DNA from: an uncultured bacterium
GTDB taxonomy: Bacteria > Patescibacteriota > Dojkabacteria > CALFHW01
Assembly (NCBI GenBank): GCA_937876695.1
Contig: CALFHW010000107.1
Span: 1 to 6,084, forward strand
DNA: 6,084 nt
Direction of reading: 5' to 3'
Shown: in pieces, positions 1 through 6,084 of the stretch
Position numbering within the stretch: the stretch's first letter is position 1
Layout: each line of letters opens with the position of its first letter
Position numbers and translations under genes: made by a program
Notes under the pieces: model-generated
Told to the model about the DNA's origin: nothing
Seen by the model: the letters and a program-made list of their open reading frames with translations, nothing else
Databases searched by the model: none

Positions 1-317
1 TCGGGTTCTAATACCTTTGCCTCACCCGATACATAGTCAGCAACCATAGCAATTGTGATGTAGTGCTTATTATCTGCCTTGAAAATATCATTGGTTACAA
101 ATCCGTAGCGAACGTTATTTATCTCTATGCCAGCTTCTTCCGCAACTTCTCTGTAGGCGCACTCTTCCCAGCTTTCGCCAAACTCCAGATGCCCTCCAGG
201 CACAGCCCAAGTGCTGGCAGCATGAGCACCCTTGCGCTTGCCAAATAACACTTTGCCGTCTCGAACTATATAAACTCCTACGCCTACTTTAACCACATTG
301 ATCTTGTCTGTCTTCAT
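1..317 (-). CDS. NUDT15/MutT-like Nudix hydrolase (C-terminus outside window)
   Basis: Nudix hydrolases cleave nucleoside diphosphates linked to another group, and this subgroup usually acts on (oxidised or modified) NTPs and dNTPs in the cytoplasm. The reading frame opens with ATG at 317 ([18 protein letters not shown]) and stays open for 105 codons to the window edge. Residues 42-64 fit the Nudix box GX5EX7REUXEEXGU exactly: G42, E48, R56-E57, E60-E61, G63, I64. The metal-binding glutamates are all present. The preceding 'GKRKG' (26-30) and 'PGGHLEFGE', and the later 'HYITI' (85-89), recall human NUDT15 more than E. coli MutT. Family length suggests that about 30-50 residues lie outside the window. 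No good Shine-Dalgarno is seen before the ATG. It lies 50 bases downstream of tRNA-Ser on the same strand and may share its transcript. The family call is firm; the substrate cannot be read from the sequence. Confidence 0.93.
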   Translation of the reverse strand, partial: MKTDKINVVKVGVGVYIVRDGKVLFGKRKGAHAASTWAVPGGHLEFGESWEECAYREVAEEAGIEINNVRYGFVTNDIFKADNKHYITIAMVADYVSGEAKVLEP

Positions 318-367
318 AATGAATTGTAGCAAGGAAACGAATGTTTTATGTTGATTGATAACTTATA

Positions 368-457
368 TGGCGGAGAGGGTGGGATTCGAACCCACGAAAC
401 CGTTGCCGGTTCGCCGGTTTTCAAGACCGGTGCCTTCAACCACTCGACCACCTCTCC
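368..457 (-). tRNA. tRNA-Ser, anticodon UGA
   Basis: Read on the minus strand, the acceptor arm GGAGAGG (457-451) pairs with CCTCTCC (378-372), followed by discriminator G and an encoded CCA ending at 368. The anticodon stem CCGGT/ACCGG encloses the 7-base loop CTTGAAA, giving anticodon TGA at 423-421, which reads UCA and other UCN serine codons. A long variable arm, AACCG-GCAA-CGGTT, marks this as a class II tRNA, and the T arm is GTGGG-TTCGAAT-CCCAC. The discriminator G and long variable arm both agree with serine identity. Length including CCA is 90 bases. Confidence 0.97.
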
Positions 458-492
458 AGGTTTTGCCGTAATTCAAATCGATTGGCGAGTAC

Positions 493-502
493 ATTTTAAC
501 AT
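493..502 (-). promoter_or_regulatory. possible extended -10 promoter for tRNA-Ser
   Basis: On the minus strand, 502-493 reads ATGTTAAAAT, which contains TG-T-TAAAAT. This is an extended -10 element with five of six bases matching TATAAT. It would start transcription about 28-30 bases before the tRNA 5' end. The -35 position (about 521-516, TGGGCG) does not match consensus, so the call rests on the extended -10 alone. The rest of the divergent region 458-600 holds a small GC hairpin (509-520). I found no convincing plus-strand promoter for the rightward operon. Confidence 0.3.
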
Positions 503-590
503 CCCAGAGGGCAAACGCCCATAGGTAAACATCTGTAGCCATAGATTGTTAACTTCGTTTGGCAACTTGCACTGCGAATGTAAACCAGCT

Positions 591-594
591 AGGA
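591..594 (+). promoter_or_regulatory. Shine-Dalgarno AGGA deciding the start at 601
   Basis: AGGA lies 6 bases before ATG 601. This, together with a proper signal peptide starting there, favours ATG 601 over the longer in-frame TTG start at 559, which would add 14 polar residues in front of the signal peptide. Confidence 0.55.
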
Positions 595-600
595 TTAAGC

Positions 601-1851
601 ATGGGATTAAATAGATTCATTGGAGTGGTTATTGTATCGAGCGTTGTGTTGATAGGGGCCTACGCTGTGAACGGCCTAGATACCATAAAGGCTCAGAACC
701 AGCAACTAGATTCCACTAACTATCGGCTACTAGACCCCACAGTTGATAGCGGAGGCGGAGCAGGGGATTCAGCTAATTTCTCTCTGCTAGGCAGCACGGG
801 TAATCCTACTTCTGATGCACGTCTGGAGAGCGGCAGTTACGCCATTGGATCGGGTTTTCCTAGCGGTATCATGGCCAATGTGCCACTACTGACATGCGCT
901 GAGGGAAATACTAACCTGGCAGCTAGTACGTGTTTACATCTGCCAAATGCTGCCGGCATGGATGGAGAATGCGGCACTCCAGGTTGTTATGACAGAGGTA
1001 AAGTGGAGATCGACCGCCAAGGCAACCCCAATGACACGCTTTATCTAGTCAGGTTAGTAAACCAGACTTCCAGCATTACCTATTACCTACAAAGCGATCA
1101 TTCAGTAGCCACCACGTACGACATCAGTGATTACATGACAATTTGCGAGTTACAAGGCAGAGACCCAAATGACACCGCTTGTGATGACAGCGGAGATGGG
1201 AACTGGAATGCAGATTTGCAGAGCAGCAATATATTCGGCCTGACTGCTGCCACTCAGTATCTAGTCAGCGCCCGAGCATTAAGCGGAGACTTTACCGAGA
1301 CTCAATTCAGCCCCACGCTGACCCTACAAACTGAAAATCCCAGCTTGATAATGGACTTAGACATCGGCACCACTAGCGCTGCCAGCACCGTGGGCCCCCA
1401 TGTAATCAACTTAGGGACTCTCACACCAAGCACGGTGATTACCGCCACCAACCAGATCTGGTTAGATCTAGGCACAAACGCAGCTGGCGGCATGAATACC
1501 TATGTGCGCGACCTAAACAATGGCCTACTAGAGACACCTGGTATTATCGCTTCAGCCAGCGCTGATTTGGCAGTAGCCGCTAGCGGTTACGGACTGAAGA
1601 CTTCATCGACTACCCAGACAGCACTAGGCCCGCTGCAGAGAGCAGCTACTTACAATACAGCTGGAGCCGACCAAGTGGGTGGACTATCTACTAGCGACAC
1701 ATTGATACTTTTTACTGACGAGCTGAGCACAAATCGAGGGCCATTAACTGGCGGCAGGGCTGGTTTACAGGTCAAAGCCAAATCAACCCCCGCAACTGCA
1801 CCAGGAAACTATTCTGATTTAGTCACATTTACTATGATTGGGAACTTCTAA
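601..1851 (+). CDS. secreted surface protein with FN3-like and WxL-like C-terminal regions
   Basis: Not a named gene. The 416-residue product begins MGLNR and then has a hydrophobic stretch (about 6-22) ending in an AYA signal-peptidase-type site at 20-22, so export is likely. Residues 39-86 form a short repeated strand module (NYRLL, NFSLL, SYAIGSGF) that I associate with CPR surface proteins. Residues about 132-243 look like a fibronectin type III fold (strand-rich, 'LTAATQYLVSARA'). An acidic loop with D195, S197, D199 and G200 could bind calcium. Six cysteines (99, 111, 124, 129, 182, 194) would allow three disulfides outside the cell. The last 170 residues form a Thr/Ser/Gly-rich strand domain ending in 'YSDLVTFTMIGNF', the kind of ending seen in WxL and related cell-surface domains, although the WxL motif itself is absent. 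There is no LPXTG and no C-terminal membrane segment, so it must be released or held by a partner, plausibly the product of the next gene. The role is unknown; adhesion or surface structure is an inference. Confidence 0.72.
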   Translation: MGLNRFIGVVIVSSVVLIGAYAVNGLDTIKAQNQQLDSTNYRLLDPTVDSGGGAGDSANFSLLGSTGNPTSDARLESGSYAIGSGFPSGIMANVPLLTCAEGNTNLAASTCLHLPNAAGMDGECGTPGCYDRGKVEIDRQGNPNDTLYLVRLVNQTSSITYYLQSDHSVATTYDISDYMTICELQGRDPNDTACDDSGDGNWNADLQSSNIFGLTAATQYLVSARALSGDFTETQFSPTLTLQTENPSLIMDLDIGTTSAASTVGPHVINLGTLTPSTVITATNQIWLDLGTNAAGGMNTYVRDLNNGLLETPGIIASASADLAVAASGYGLKTSSTTQTALGPLQRAATYNTAGADQVGGLSTSDTLILFTDELSTNRGPLTGGRAGLQVKAKSTPATAPGNYSDLVTFTMIGNF

Positions 1852-1854
1852 GTC

Positions 1855-2718
1855 ATGGCCAACGGAATTTTAATTTCACCTGCACTTATAAATATTGAAC
1901 CCGGGGGTAGTTACCTGCTGACACTGCAGAACCTGACGGGCAAAAAAGTCGATTTGGAACTAACTCCAGTACTACTGACAGTAAATAGCAGTGACAATAA
2001 ACTGATACTGGCTAGTGATGCCACGGTGCAAAATAGCGGAGCACTATCCGAGTATCTAGGCATCCAGACACCTAGGCTAAGCCTGGAAGTCGATCAGAAA
2101 TCTACCGTAACAATCAATTTCAAAAAAGAATACGACGGGTTTTTCCTAGGCACGGCAGTCAGGCAAAATGGTCTACAAGAAACCAGCGTCGGCGTCTCGG
2201 GTCAACTCATCAGCAGCATTGTACCCAGTAAATTAACTGAGTCACAAATAACCCAGCTAGGCAATGGAATTGAAGCTCTACCAATTACTAGAATCGCTGG
2301 GATCAACATCGGCAATGTGTTTGATATCAGCAGCCAGATTGAAAACGAAAGTGATCGGGCAATTCGCCCCAGTGCAGAGGTGACAATGTACTTTGGGGAA
2401 AAGCGAATCGATAATTCTGCACTAACTAGCAAACTTCCCAGCCAATTATTGCCCAAAACCAGCGCGCGGGTTGAATCGAGGATAGTGGATAACCGCCCTT
2501 TCTGGCAGCGGCTCGGTTATCATAACTTTCAGCAGACGCTCCAGGTGGATGGCCGCAGCCTAGTGACAACCCAGGAAGTGCTTTCTCTCCCTCTGGAGTT
2601 CCTAGGCATCACTGCGCTACTCCTGACTGCTTTTACAACTACGCTAATTCTCGCAATCAGAAGATTTAGGCGCGGGAAATTTGAGGCCAAAGCAAAAACT
2701 GCTAAAATCCAGAGATGA
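1855..2718 (+). CDS. WxLIP-like (DUF916/DUF3324-type) membrane-anchored protein lacking a signal peptide
   Basis: The 287-residue product appears to have two strand-rich Ig-like domains (about 1-115 and 140-235), one membrane segment (about 247-268) and a strongly basic tail (RRFRRGKF onward, 269-287). The first domain opens 'ILISPALINIEPGGSY' and closes 'DGFFLGTAVRQN', matching the pattern of DUF916, whose end typically reads 'dGxxLGGixf'. The second domain, membrane anchor and basic tail follow the order of WxL-interacting proteins, which bind peptidoglycan and tether WxL proteins. The match is by eye and distant. The oddity is the N-terminus: residue 2 onward looks like a mature secreted domain and has no signal peptide, while the basic tail implies that the domains face outward. 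The in-frame stop of the upstream gene sits 3 bases before the ATG, so no longer start exists. A GGGA at 1840-1843 is 11 bases from the ATG, a poor Shine-Dalgarno; translation is probably coupled to the upstream gene. Its last four bases overlap tyrS. Confidence 0.65.
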   Translation: MANGILISPALINIEPGGSYLLTLQNLTGKKVDLELTPVLLTVNSSDNKLILASDATVQNSGALSEYLGIQTPRLSLEVDQKSTVTINFKKEYDGFFLGTAVRQNGLQETSVGVSGQLISSIVPSKLTESQITQLGNGIEALPITRIAGINIGNVFDISSQIENESDRAIRPSAEVTMYFGEKRIDNSALTSKLPSQLLPKTSARVESRIVDNRPFWQRLGYHNFQQTLQVDGRSLVTTQEVLSLPLEFLGITALLLTAFTTTLILAIRRFRRGKFEAKAKTAKIQR

Positions 2719-3944
2719 GCATCAACACCGACGCAAAACTTATCGACAAATTCTTAACTCGCGGGGTAGATAAAATTCTACCTGACGTAGATGGTCTGAG
2801 AAGTAAGCTCCTGAGCGGGGAAAGGCTCACTGCCTACATGGGTTTTGACCCTACTGGCCCATATCTGCATGTTGGCCATGCTATGGGTATTCGTAGCCTA
2901 GCGTTATTGCAAAAGCTAGGTCATAAAGTTGTATTCTTAGTCGGTGATTATACTGCCCTAGTAGGAGATCCTGACAAAGACAGCACTCGCAAACTTCTGA
3001 CCCAAGAAGAGATCGCCACTAATATGGCCGGCTGGAAAGAGCAGGCAGGCATGCTTATCGATTTCGAAGATAAAGATAATCCAGTTGAGTTCGCTAGCAA
3101 CCACCAGTGGCTGTCACAATTAAAACTCAATGATCTCATCGGCCTAATGTCCAAAATGACAGTTCAGCAAATGCTCGAGCGAGAGTTGTTTCAAAAAAGA
3201 CTAGGTGAGAATAAGCCCCTACAGTTGCAGGAGCTGATTTACCCTTTAATGCAAGGTTATGACAGCGTAGCTATGAAGGTTGATCTAGAGTTAGGTGGGA
3301 CAGATCAGATTTTCAACATGATGGTTGGCAGGGATCTAGTCCGCAGCTACTTGGGCAAAGACAAATATGTACGTGCTCACAGACTTATGCCAGCTCCAGA
3401 CGCCTTGACCATGAGCAAAACTAAAGGCAACGGCATCAACCTAGCTGACAGCGCGCAAGATATGTACGGCAAAGCTATGTCCTACAAGGACGAGCATATA
3501 TTAGAAGGATTAGAGCTACTTACCGATACGCACGAAAGTGAACTGGAAGAGATTGCAACAATCCTCAAAAAAGGCGAAAACCCTATGCAGTATAAGAAGC
3601 TTTTGGCTTTCAGGATCGTAGAACTAGTCAGAGGCAGCGCTGCGGCTACCGAGGCGGAGCAGTACTTCCAAGATACAGTCCAAAACCGCCAGGTCAGCAC
3701 CCAGCGCACCAAGATCTCGTTGAAACTCGTAAATGCAGCCTTGCTGCGCGCAGGAGATGCCACTGACCCCACCAATATCATCTCCAGCCTTATGGAGAGC
3801 TCCAAAGGCAGCGCTAAGCAGCTAATCAAACAGGGCGGAGTTGAGGTTAATAGCCAGAAATGCCTAATCGATGATAGTATCGAGTTAGCAGTTGGTGATA
3901 TTATTAAAGTAGGTAAACGAAATTGGTTTGAAATTGTAGATTAA
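2715..3944 (+). CDS. tyrS: tyrosyl-tRNA synthetase (TyrRS)
   Basis: This class I aminoacyl-tRNA synthetase charges tRNA-Tyr with tyrosine using ATP in the cytoplasm. At 409 residues it has the usual bacterial length. The Rossmann catalytic domain carries 'AYMGFDPTGPYLHVGH' with the HIGH motif as HVGH (52-55) and Y41 in the place of the tyrosine-ring contact. The tyrosine-selecting pattern Y-x3-Q-x2-D is present at Y166, Q170 and D173, followed by GGTDQ (184-188). The KMSKS loop reads TMSKT (232-236), keeping the second lysine (K235) but not the first. The C-terminal 60 residues are an S4 RNA-binding domain ('AKQLIKQGGVEVNSQ...VGDIIKVGKRNWFEI'). The ATG overlaps the upstream stop as ATGA and has no strong Shine-Dalgarno, which points to translational coupling. 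TyrRS rather than TrpRS is supported by the Y/Q/D triad and the S4 domain. Confidence 0.97.
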   Translation: MSINTDAKLIDKFLTRGVDKILPDVDGLRSKLLSGERLTAYMGFDPTGPYLHVGHAMGIRSLALLQKLGHKVVFLVGDYTALVGDPDKDSTRKLLTQEEIATNMAGWKEQAGMLIDFEDKDNPVEFASNHQWLSQLKLNDLIGLMSKMTVQQMLERELFQKRLGENKPLQLQELIYPLMQGYDSVAMKVDLELGGTDQIFNMMVGRDLVRSYLGKDKYVRAHRLMPAPDALTMSKTKGNGINLADSAQDMYGKAMSYKDEHILEGLELLTDTHESELEEIATILKKGENPMQYKKLLAFRIVELVRGSAAATEAEQYFQDTVQNRQVSTQRTKISLKLVNAALLRAGDATDPTNIISSLMESSKGSAKQLIKQGGVEVNSQKCLIDDSIELAVGDIIKVGKRNWFEIVD

Positions 3945-3966
3945 AAGAAATATAGACTAAACATAG

Positions 3967-4110
3967 ATGAAACTCTCAAGTGACTTAAAAATTAGACTCA
4001 AGCAGCTGCGCAAAATAAATGTAGTTAAAGTAATGTGGATTAGCCTGGTAGCCATAGTGATAATTGCTACCTTTGTGGTGCCATTTTTATTGCCAATTCT
4101 GACCTACTAA
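3967..4110 (+). CDS. small single-span membrane protein, 47 residues, function unknown
   Basis: Not recognised. The reading frame runs from ATG 3967 to TAA 4108. The first 22 residues are basic and amphipathic (K2, K8, R10, K12, R15, K16, K21), followed by one strongly hydrophobic segment (about 23-45, 'MWISLVAIVIIATFVVPFLL') ending ILTY. The positive-inside rule puts the basic N-terminus in the cytoplasm, with only a few residues outside. It fills the space between tyrS and recG with gaps of 22 and 20 bases on the same strand, as a real operon gene would. No strong Shine-Dalgarno precedes it. The charge distribution and clean transmembrane segment are unlikely in random intergenic sequence, but comparison with relatives would settle whether it is conserved. 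Confidence 0.6.
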   Translation: MKLSSDLKIRLKQLRKINVVKVMWISLVAIVIIATFVVPFLLPILTY

Positions 4111-4117
4111 CTTGAGT

Positions 4118-4123
4118 GGGGAG
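4118..4123 (+). promoter_or_regulatory. strong Shine-Dalgarno GGGGAG for recG
   Basis: GGGGAG lies 7 bases before GTG 4131 and is the clearest ribosome binding site in the window. It fixes the GTG start of recG, whose N-terminus then aligns with the usual RecG opening. Confidence 0.65.
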
Positions 4124-4130
4124 CCTAATA

Positions 4131-6084
4131 GTGAATTCAAATACCGCAATTACCGCTCTCAAAGGAGTAGGGGATAAATTCGCACAAGCACTCGAGAATC
4201 TAGAGATCTTTTCTGTAGAGGAGCTATTGCTCAAGTTCCCGCGCAAATATCTGGATTACACTCAGGAGATAACTATTACTAAAGCCGCCGAGCTGGAAGA
4301 GTTTGGTGGAGAAGGAGAGGAAGAAACAAAAGGCGCGGTGAGATCCATCAAGGCAACTGTAGTCCGCGTTAAAAATATATTTTTACGCGGACGAGGCGGA
4401 CGCAGCATGCAGCAGGCTGTTTTGGAAGACGAGAGTGGTAAAATCACAGCCACCTGGTTCAATATGCCTTTTACCGCTACCAACCTCATCCCTGGTATGG
4501 AGTATGCTTTTGCCGGCAAGCTCAAAGCTGACAAAAAAGGCGTATTGCAGCTATCTAGCCCCACCTACGAGAGAGTCATCCCCGGCAAGCAAAGACTGCA
4601 TACCGGGCGGATCGTGCCTGTCTACTCGCTGAGTAAAGGTATCTCTCCTAAGCTCTACCGCCGTCTCATCAAGCAGGCTCTAGATAATCTAGATTTGTTT
4701 ACTATCAGCGATAGTTTGGACTCGTTCAATTCAGAGGGCTACCAACTGCTCAAAGAAGTTTTACCTGAGCTGCATTTCCCCAGTAGCTTTGAGCATCTGG
4801 AGTTGGCGAGTTCGCGCATGGCCCTCTCAGAGATCCTAGAGATTCAACTCATACTGCTCTCTAGGCCTAAACCCAGCAGTAATTTTAGGCTCAGCCAGCA
4901 GCTAGCAGAAGTAGGTTTTGACAAGCTGATGGCGGATTACTGGCGACTGTGGGGTTTTGAGCCTACTTCTGACCAGACAAAAGCCTGCGAGCAGATCTGG
5001 ACCGATATGTTAGCGGGACAAACTTACAGACTCCTGCAAGGCGATGTGGGTAGCGGTAAAACTGCAGTTGCTGGATTTGCAGCGCACTTGAGCCTCCTGA
5101 GCGGACGCAGCGCCATGATAATGGCGCCCACAGGCGTTCTGGCTCAACAGCACTTCAATTCATTTAGCAAAATCTACGACATTTCAGGGCAGGATAGTCC
5201 GGTTGAATTAGTAACTGCGCAAACTGAAACAGGCAAGACCTCACTGGACATCAAACCAATAAAAACCCCAGTGAAACATAAAGCCAAGCTCTTCATCGGT
5301 ACCCAGGCCTTGCTGCACCGCTATCAAAACCTTATCCCTGACCTAAAGCAAGATTTGGGACTGGTGGTGGTAGATGAAGAGCATAGATTTGGGGTTAAAC
5401 AGCGCGAGCAAATCTCGCAAATTGCCTCTGCTAGTCCTCATTTTCTCTCGCTCACTGCCACTCCCATACCGCGCACACTAGCTCTATCACTATTTGGTGA
5501 CATGCAAGTGAGCTCAATCGGCGCCCAAAGGCCTGGCGTGCTGCCAAAACTCACCTACATCATCTCAGAACAAAAGCGCGCCAGCAGCATCAGCTGGGTG
5601 CAAGAGAAGATTAGCGCAGACCAGCTGGTCTATTGGATCTGTCCATTAATTGATAAAGAAATCGAGGTAGAAGATACCAAGGTGCTGATCCCTGGAGACG
5701 AGAAAGCAACAGTGACTGCTACCGCCAAAGCCCTAAAAGCAGCTATGCCTGGGATAAAAGTCGCTGCCTTGCACGGCAAGCTGCCAGCTGAGCGTAAAAA
5801 TAAAATTTTGGCAGATTTTGCGGCTGGCAAGTACCAGATTCTCGTGTCTACTACTGTGGTGGAAGTTGGTATAGACGTCCCGGCTGCGAATGTGATGTTC
5901 ATTGAATCAGGAGCTTCATTTGGCCTAGCGCAACTTCATCAGCTACGCGGTAGGGTGGGTAGGCACGGCGGACAAGGTTATTGCTTCGTATTTGCTGGTG
6001 GCAACATCTCCCCAGCTAGTAAAGAAAGGTTAGAGAAATTCGCTAGCTGCCAAGACGGAATAGAACTAGCAGAGTACGACCTCA
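4131..6084 (+). CDS. recG: ATP-dependent DNA helicase RecG (C-terminus outside window)
   Basis: RecG remodels stalled replication forks and branch-migrates Holliday junctions. The frame starts at GTG 4131 and is open for 651 codons to the window edge; typical RecG is about 680-700 residues, so only the last few dozen are missing. The N-terminal 'ITALKGVGDKFAQALENL' and 'ELLLKFPRKYLDY' (7-43) lead into the wedge OB-fold (about 70-145). The helicase core has Walker A GDVGSGKT (304-311), motif Ia MAPTGVLAQQH, motif II DEEH followed by RFGVKQR (415-424), motif III TATPIPRT (442-449), motif V 'STTVVEVGIDVPAA' (573-586) and motif VI QLHQLRGRVGR (601-611). Several normally conserved positions differ (MAPTE to MAPTG, GTHAL to GTQAL, PGR to PGV, AERFGL to GASFGL, GRQ to ADQ), and there is an acidic insertion near 54-65 (ELEEFGGEGEEE). 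Catalytic motifs are intact, so the enzyme should be active. It is the last visible gene of the rightward operon. Confidence 0.96.
   Translation, partial: MNSNTAITALKGVGDKFAQALENLEIFSVEELLLKFPRKYLDYTQEITITKAAELEEFGGEGEEETKGAVRSIKATVVRVKNIFLRGRGGRSMQQAVLEDESGKITATWFNMPFTATNLIPGMEYAFAGKLKADKKGVLQLSSPTYERVIPGKQRLHTGRIVPVYSLSKGISPKLYRRLIKQALDNLDLFTISDSLDSFNSEGYQLLKEVLPELHFPSSFEHLELASSRMALSEILEIQLILLSRPKPSSNFRLSQQLAEVGFDKLMADYWRLWGFEPTSDQTKACEQIWTDMLAGQTYRLLQGDVGSGKTAVAGFAAHLSLLSGRSAMIMAPTGVLAQQHFNSFSKIYDISGQDSPVELVTAQTETGKTSLDIKPIKTPVKHKAKLFIGTQALLHRYQNLIPDLKQDLGLVVVDEEHRFGVKQREQISQIASASPHFLSLTATPIPRTLALSLFGDMQVSSIGAQRPGVLPKLTYIISEQKRASSISWVQEKISADQLVYWICPLIDKEIEVEDTKVLIPGDEKATVTATAKALKAAMPGIKVAALHGKLPAERKNKILADFAAGKYQILVSTTVVEVGIDVPAANVMFIESGASFGLAQLHQLRGRVGRHGGQGYCFVFAGGNISPASKERLEKFASCQDGIELAEYDL

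Noticed and set aside
63..248. Plus-strand 61-codon frame over the Nudix gene
   Set aside because: It is antisense to a frame with a perfect Nudix box and has no recognisable protein features.
509..520. GGGC-AAAC-GCCC hairpin in the divergent intergenic region as a terminator
   Set aside because: The stem is only 4 bp and no T-run follows on either strand.
559..600. Upstream TTG start adding 14 residues to the first surface protein
   Set aside because: ATG 601 has AGGA at good spacing and places the signal peptide at the N-terminus; the extension is polar and would precede it.
2715..2718. UGA recoding as glycine (as in some CPR lineages)
   Set aside because: The second surface gene ends in TGA overlapping the tyrS ATG, and tyrS and recG contain no in-frame TGA while using ordinary GGN glycine codons.
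3482..3829. Minus-strand 115-codon frame within tyrS
   Set aside because: Serine-rich shadow of the tyrS coding strand with no ribosome binding site or domain signature.
5630..5902. Minus-strand 90-codon frame within recG
   Set aside because: It lies opposite conserved RecG helicase motifs and shows no independent coding features.
1..6084. CRISPR arrays, insertion sequences, toxin-antitoxin or phage genes
   Set aside because: No spaced direct repeats, terminal inverted repeats or recognisable proteins of these classes were seen on either strand.

Overview
This 6.1 kb window looks like ordinary chromosomal DNA from a small-genome bacterium. It is densely coding, uses the standard bacterial code (TAA and TGA both act as stops), and has roughly balanced GC. 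Two divergent transcription units leave a short intergenic region at about 458-600. The mix of a compact gene layout, a secreted low-complexity surface protein with a 'NYxLL...SGSYxIGSGF' opening module, a WxLIP-like membrane protein and a divergent RecG suggests a Patescibacteria/CPR member, possibly Saccharibacteria. This placement is pattern recognition only; no taxonomic marker was searched.

Leftward unit (minus strand): a complete tRNA-Ser(UGA) with an encoded CCA end (457 to 368), followed 50 bases later by a NUDT15/MutT-like Nudix hydrolase (317 to 1, C-terminus outside the window). A possible extended -10 promoter for the tRNA lies at 502-493.

Rightward unit (plus strand): five tightly spaced genes that are probably co-transcribed. 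In order they are a secreted surface protein with a signal peptide (601-1851), a WxLIP-like C-terminally membrane-anchored protein without a signal peptide (1855-2718), tyrosyl-tRNA synthetase tyrS (2715-3944), an unnamed 47-residue single-span membrane protein (3967-4110), and RecG (4131 to beyond the window end). The gaps are 3 nt, a 4 nt ATGA overlap, 22 nt and 20 nt. No terminator is visible inside this unit.

The housekeeping part (tRNA-Ser, TyrRS, RecG, Nudix) is conventional in function. The part worth attention is the first gene pair. A secreted protein with no anchor of its own is followed in the same reading frame, after only TAA-GTC, by a protein that has a membrane anchor but no export signal. 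This resembles the Firmicutes pairing of WxL proteins with WxL-interacting proteins, and it raises the question of how the second protein is exported.
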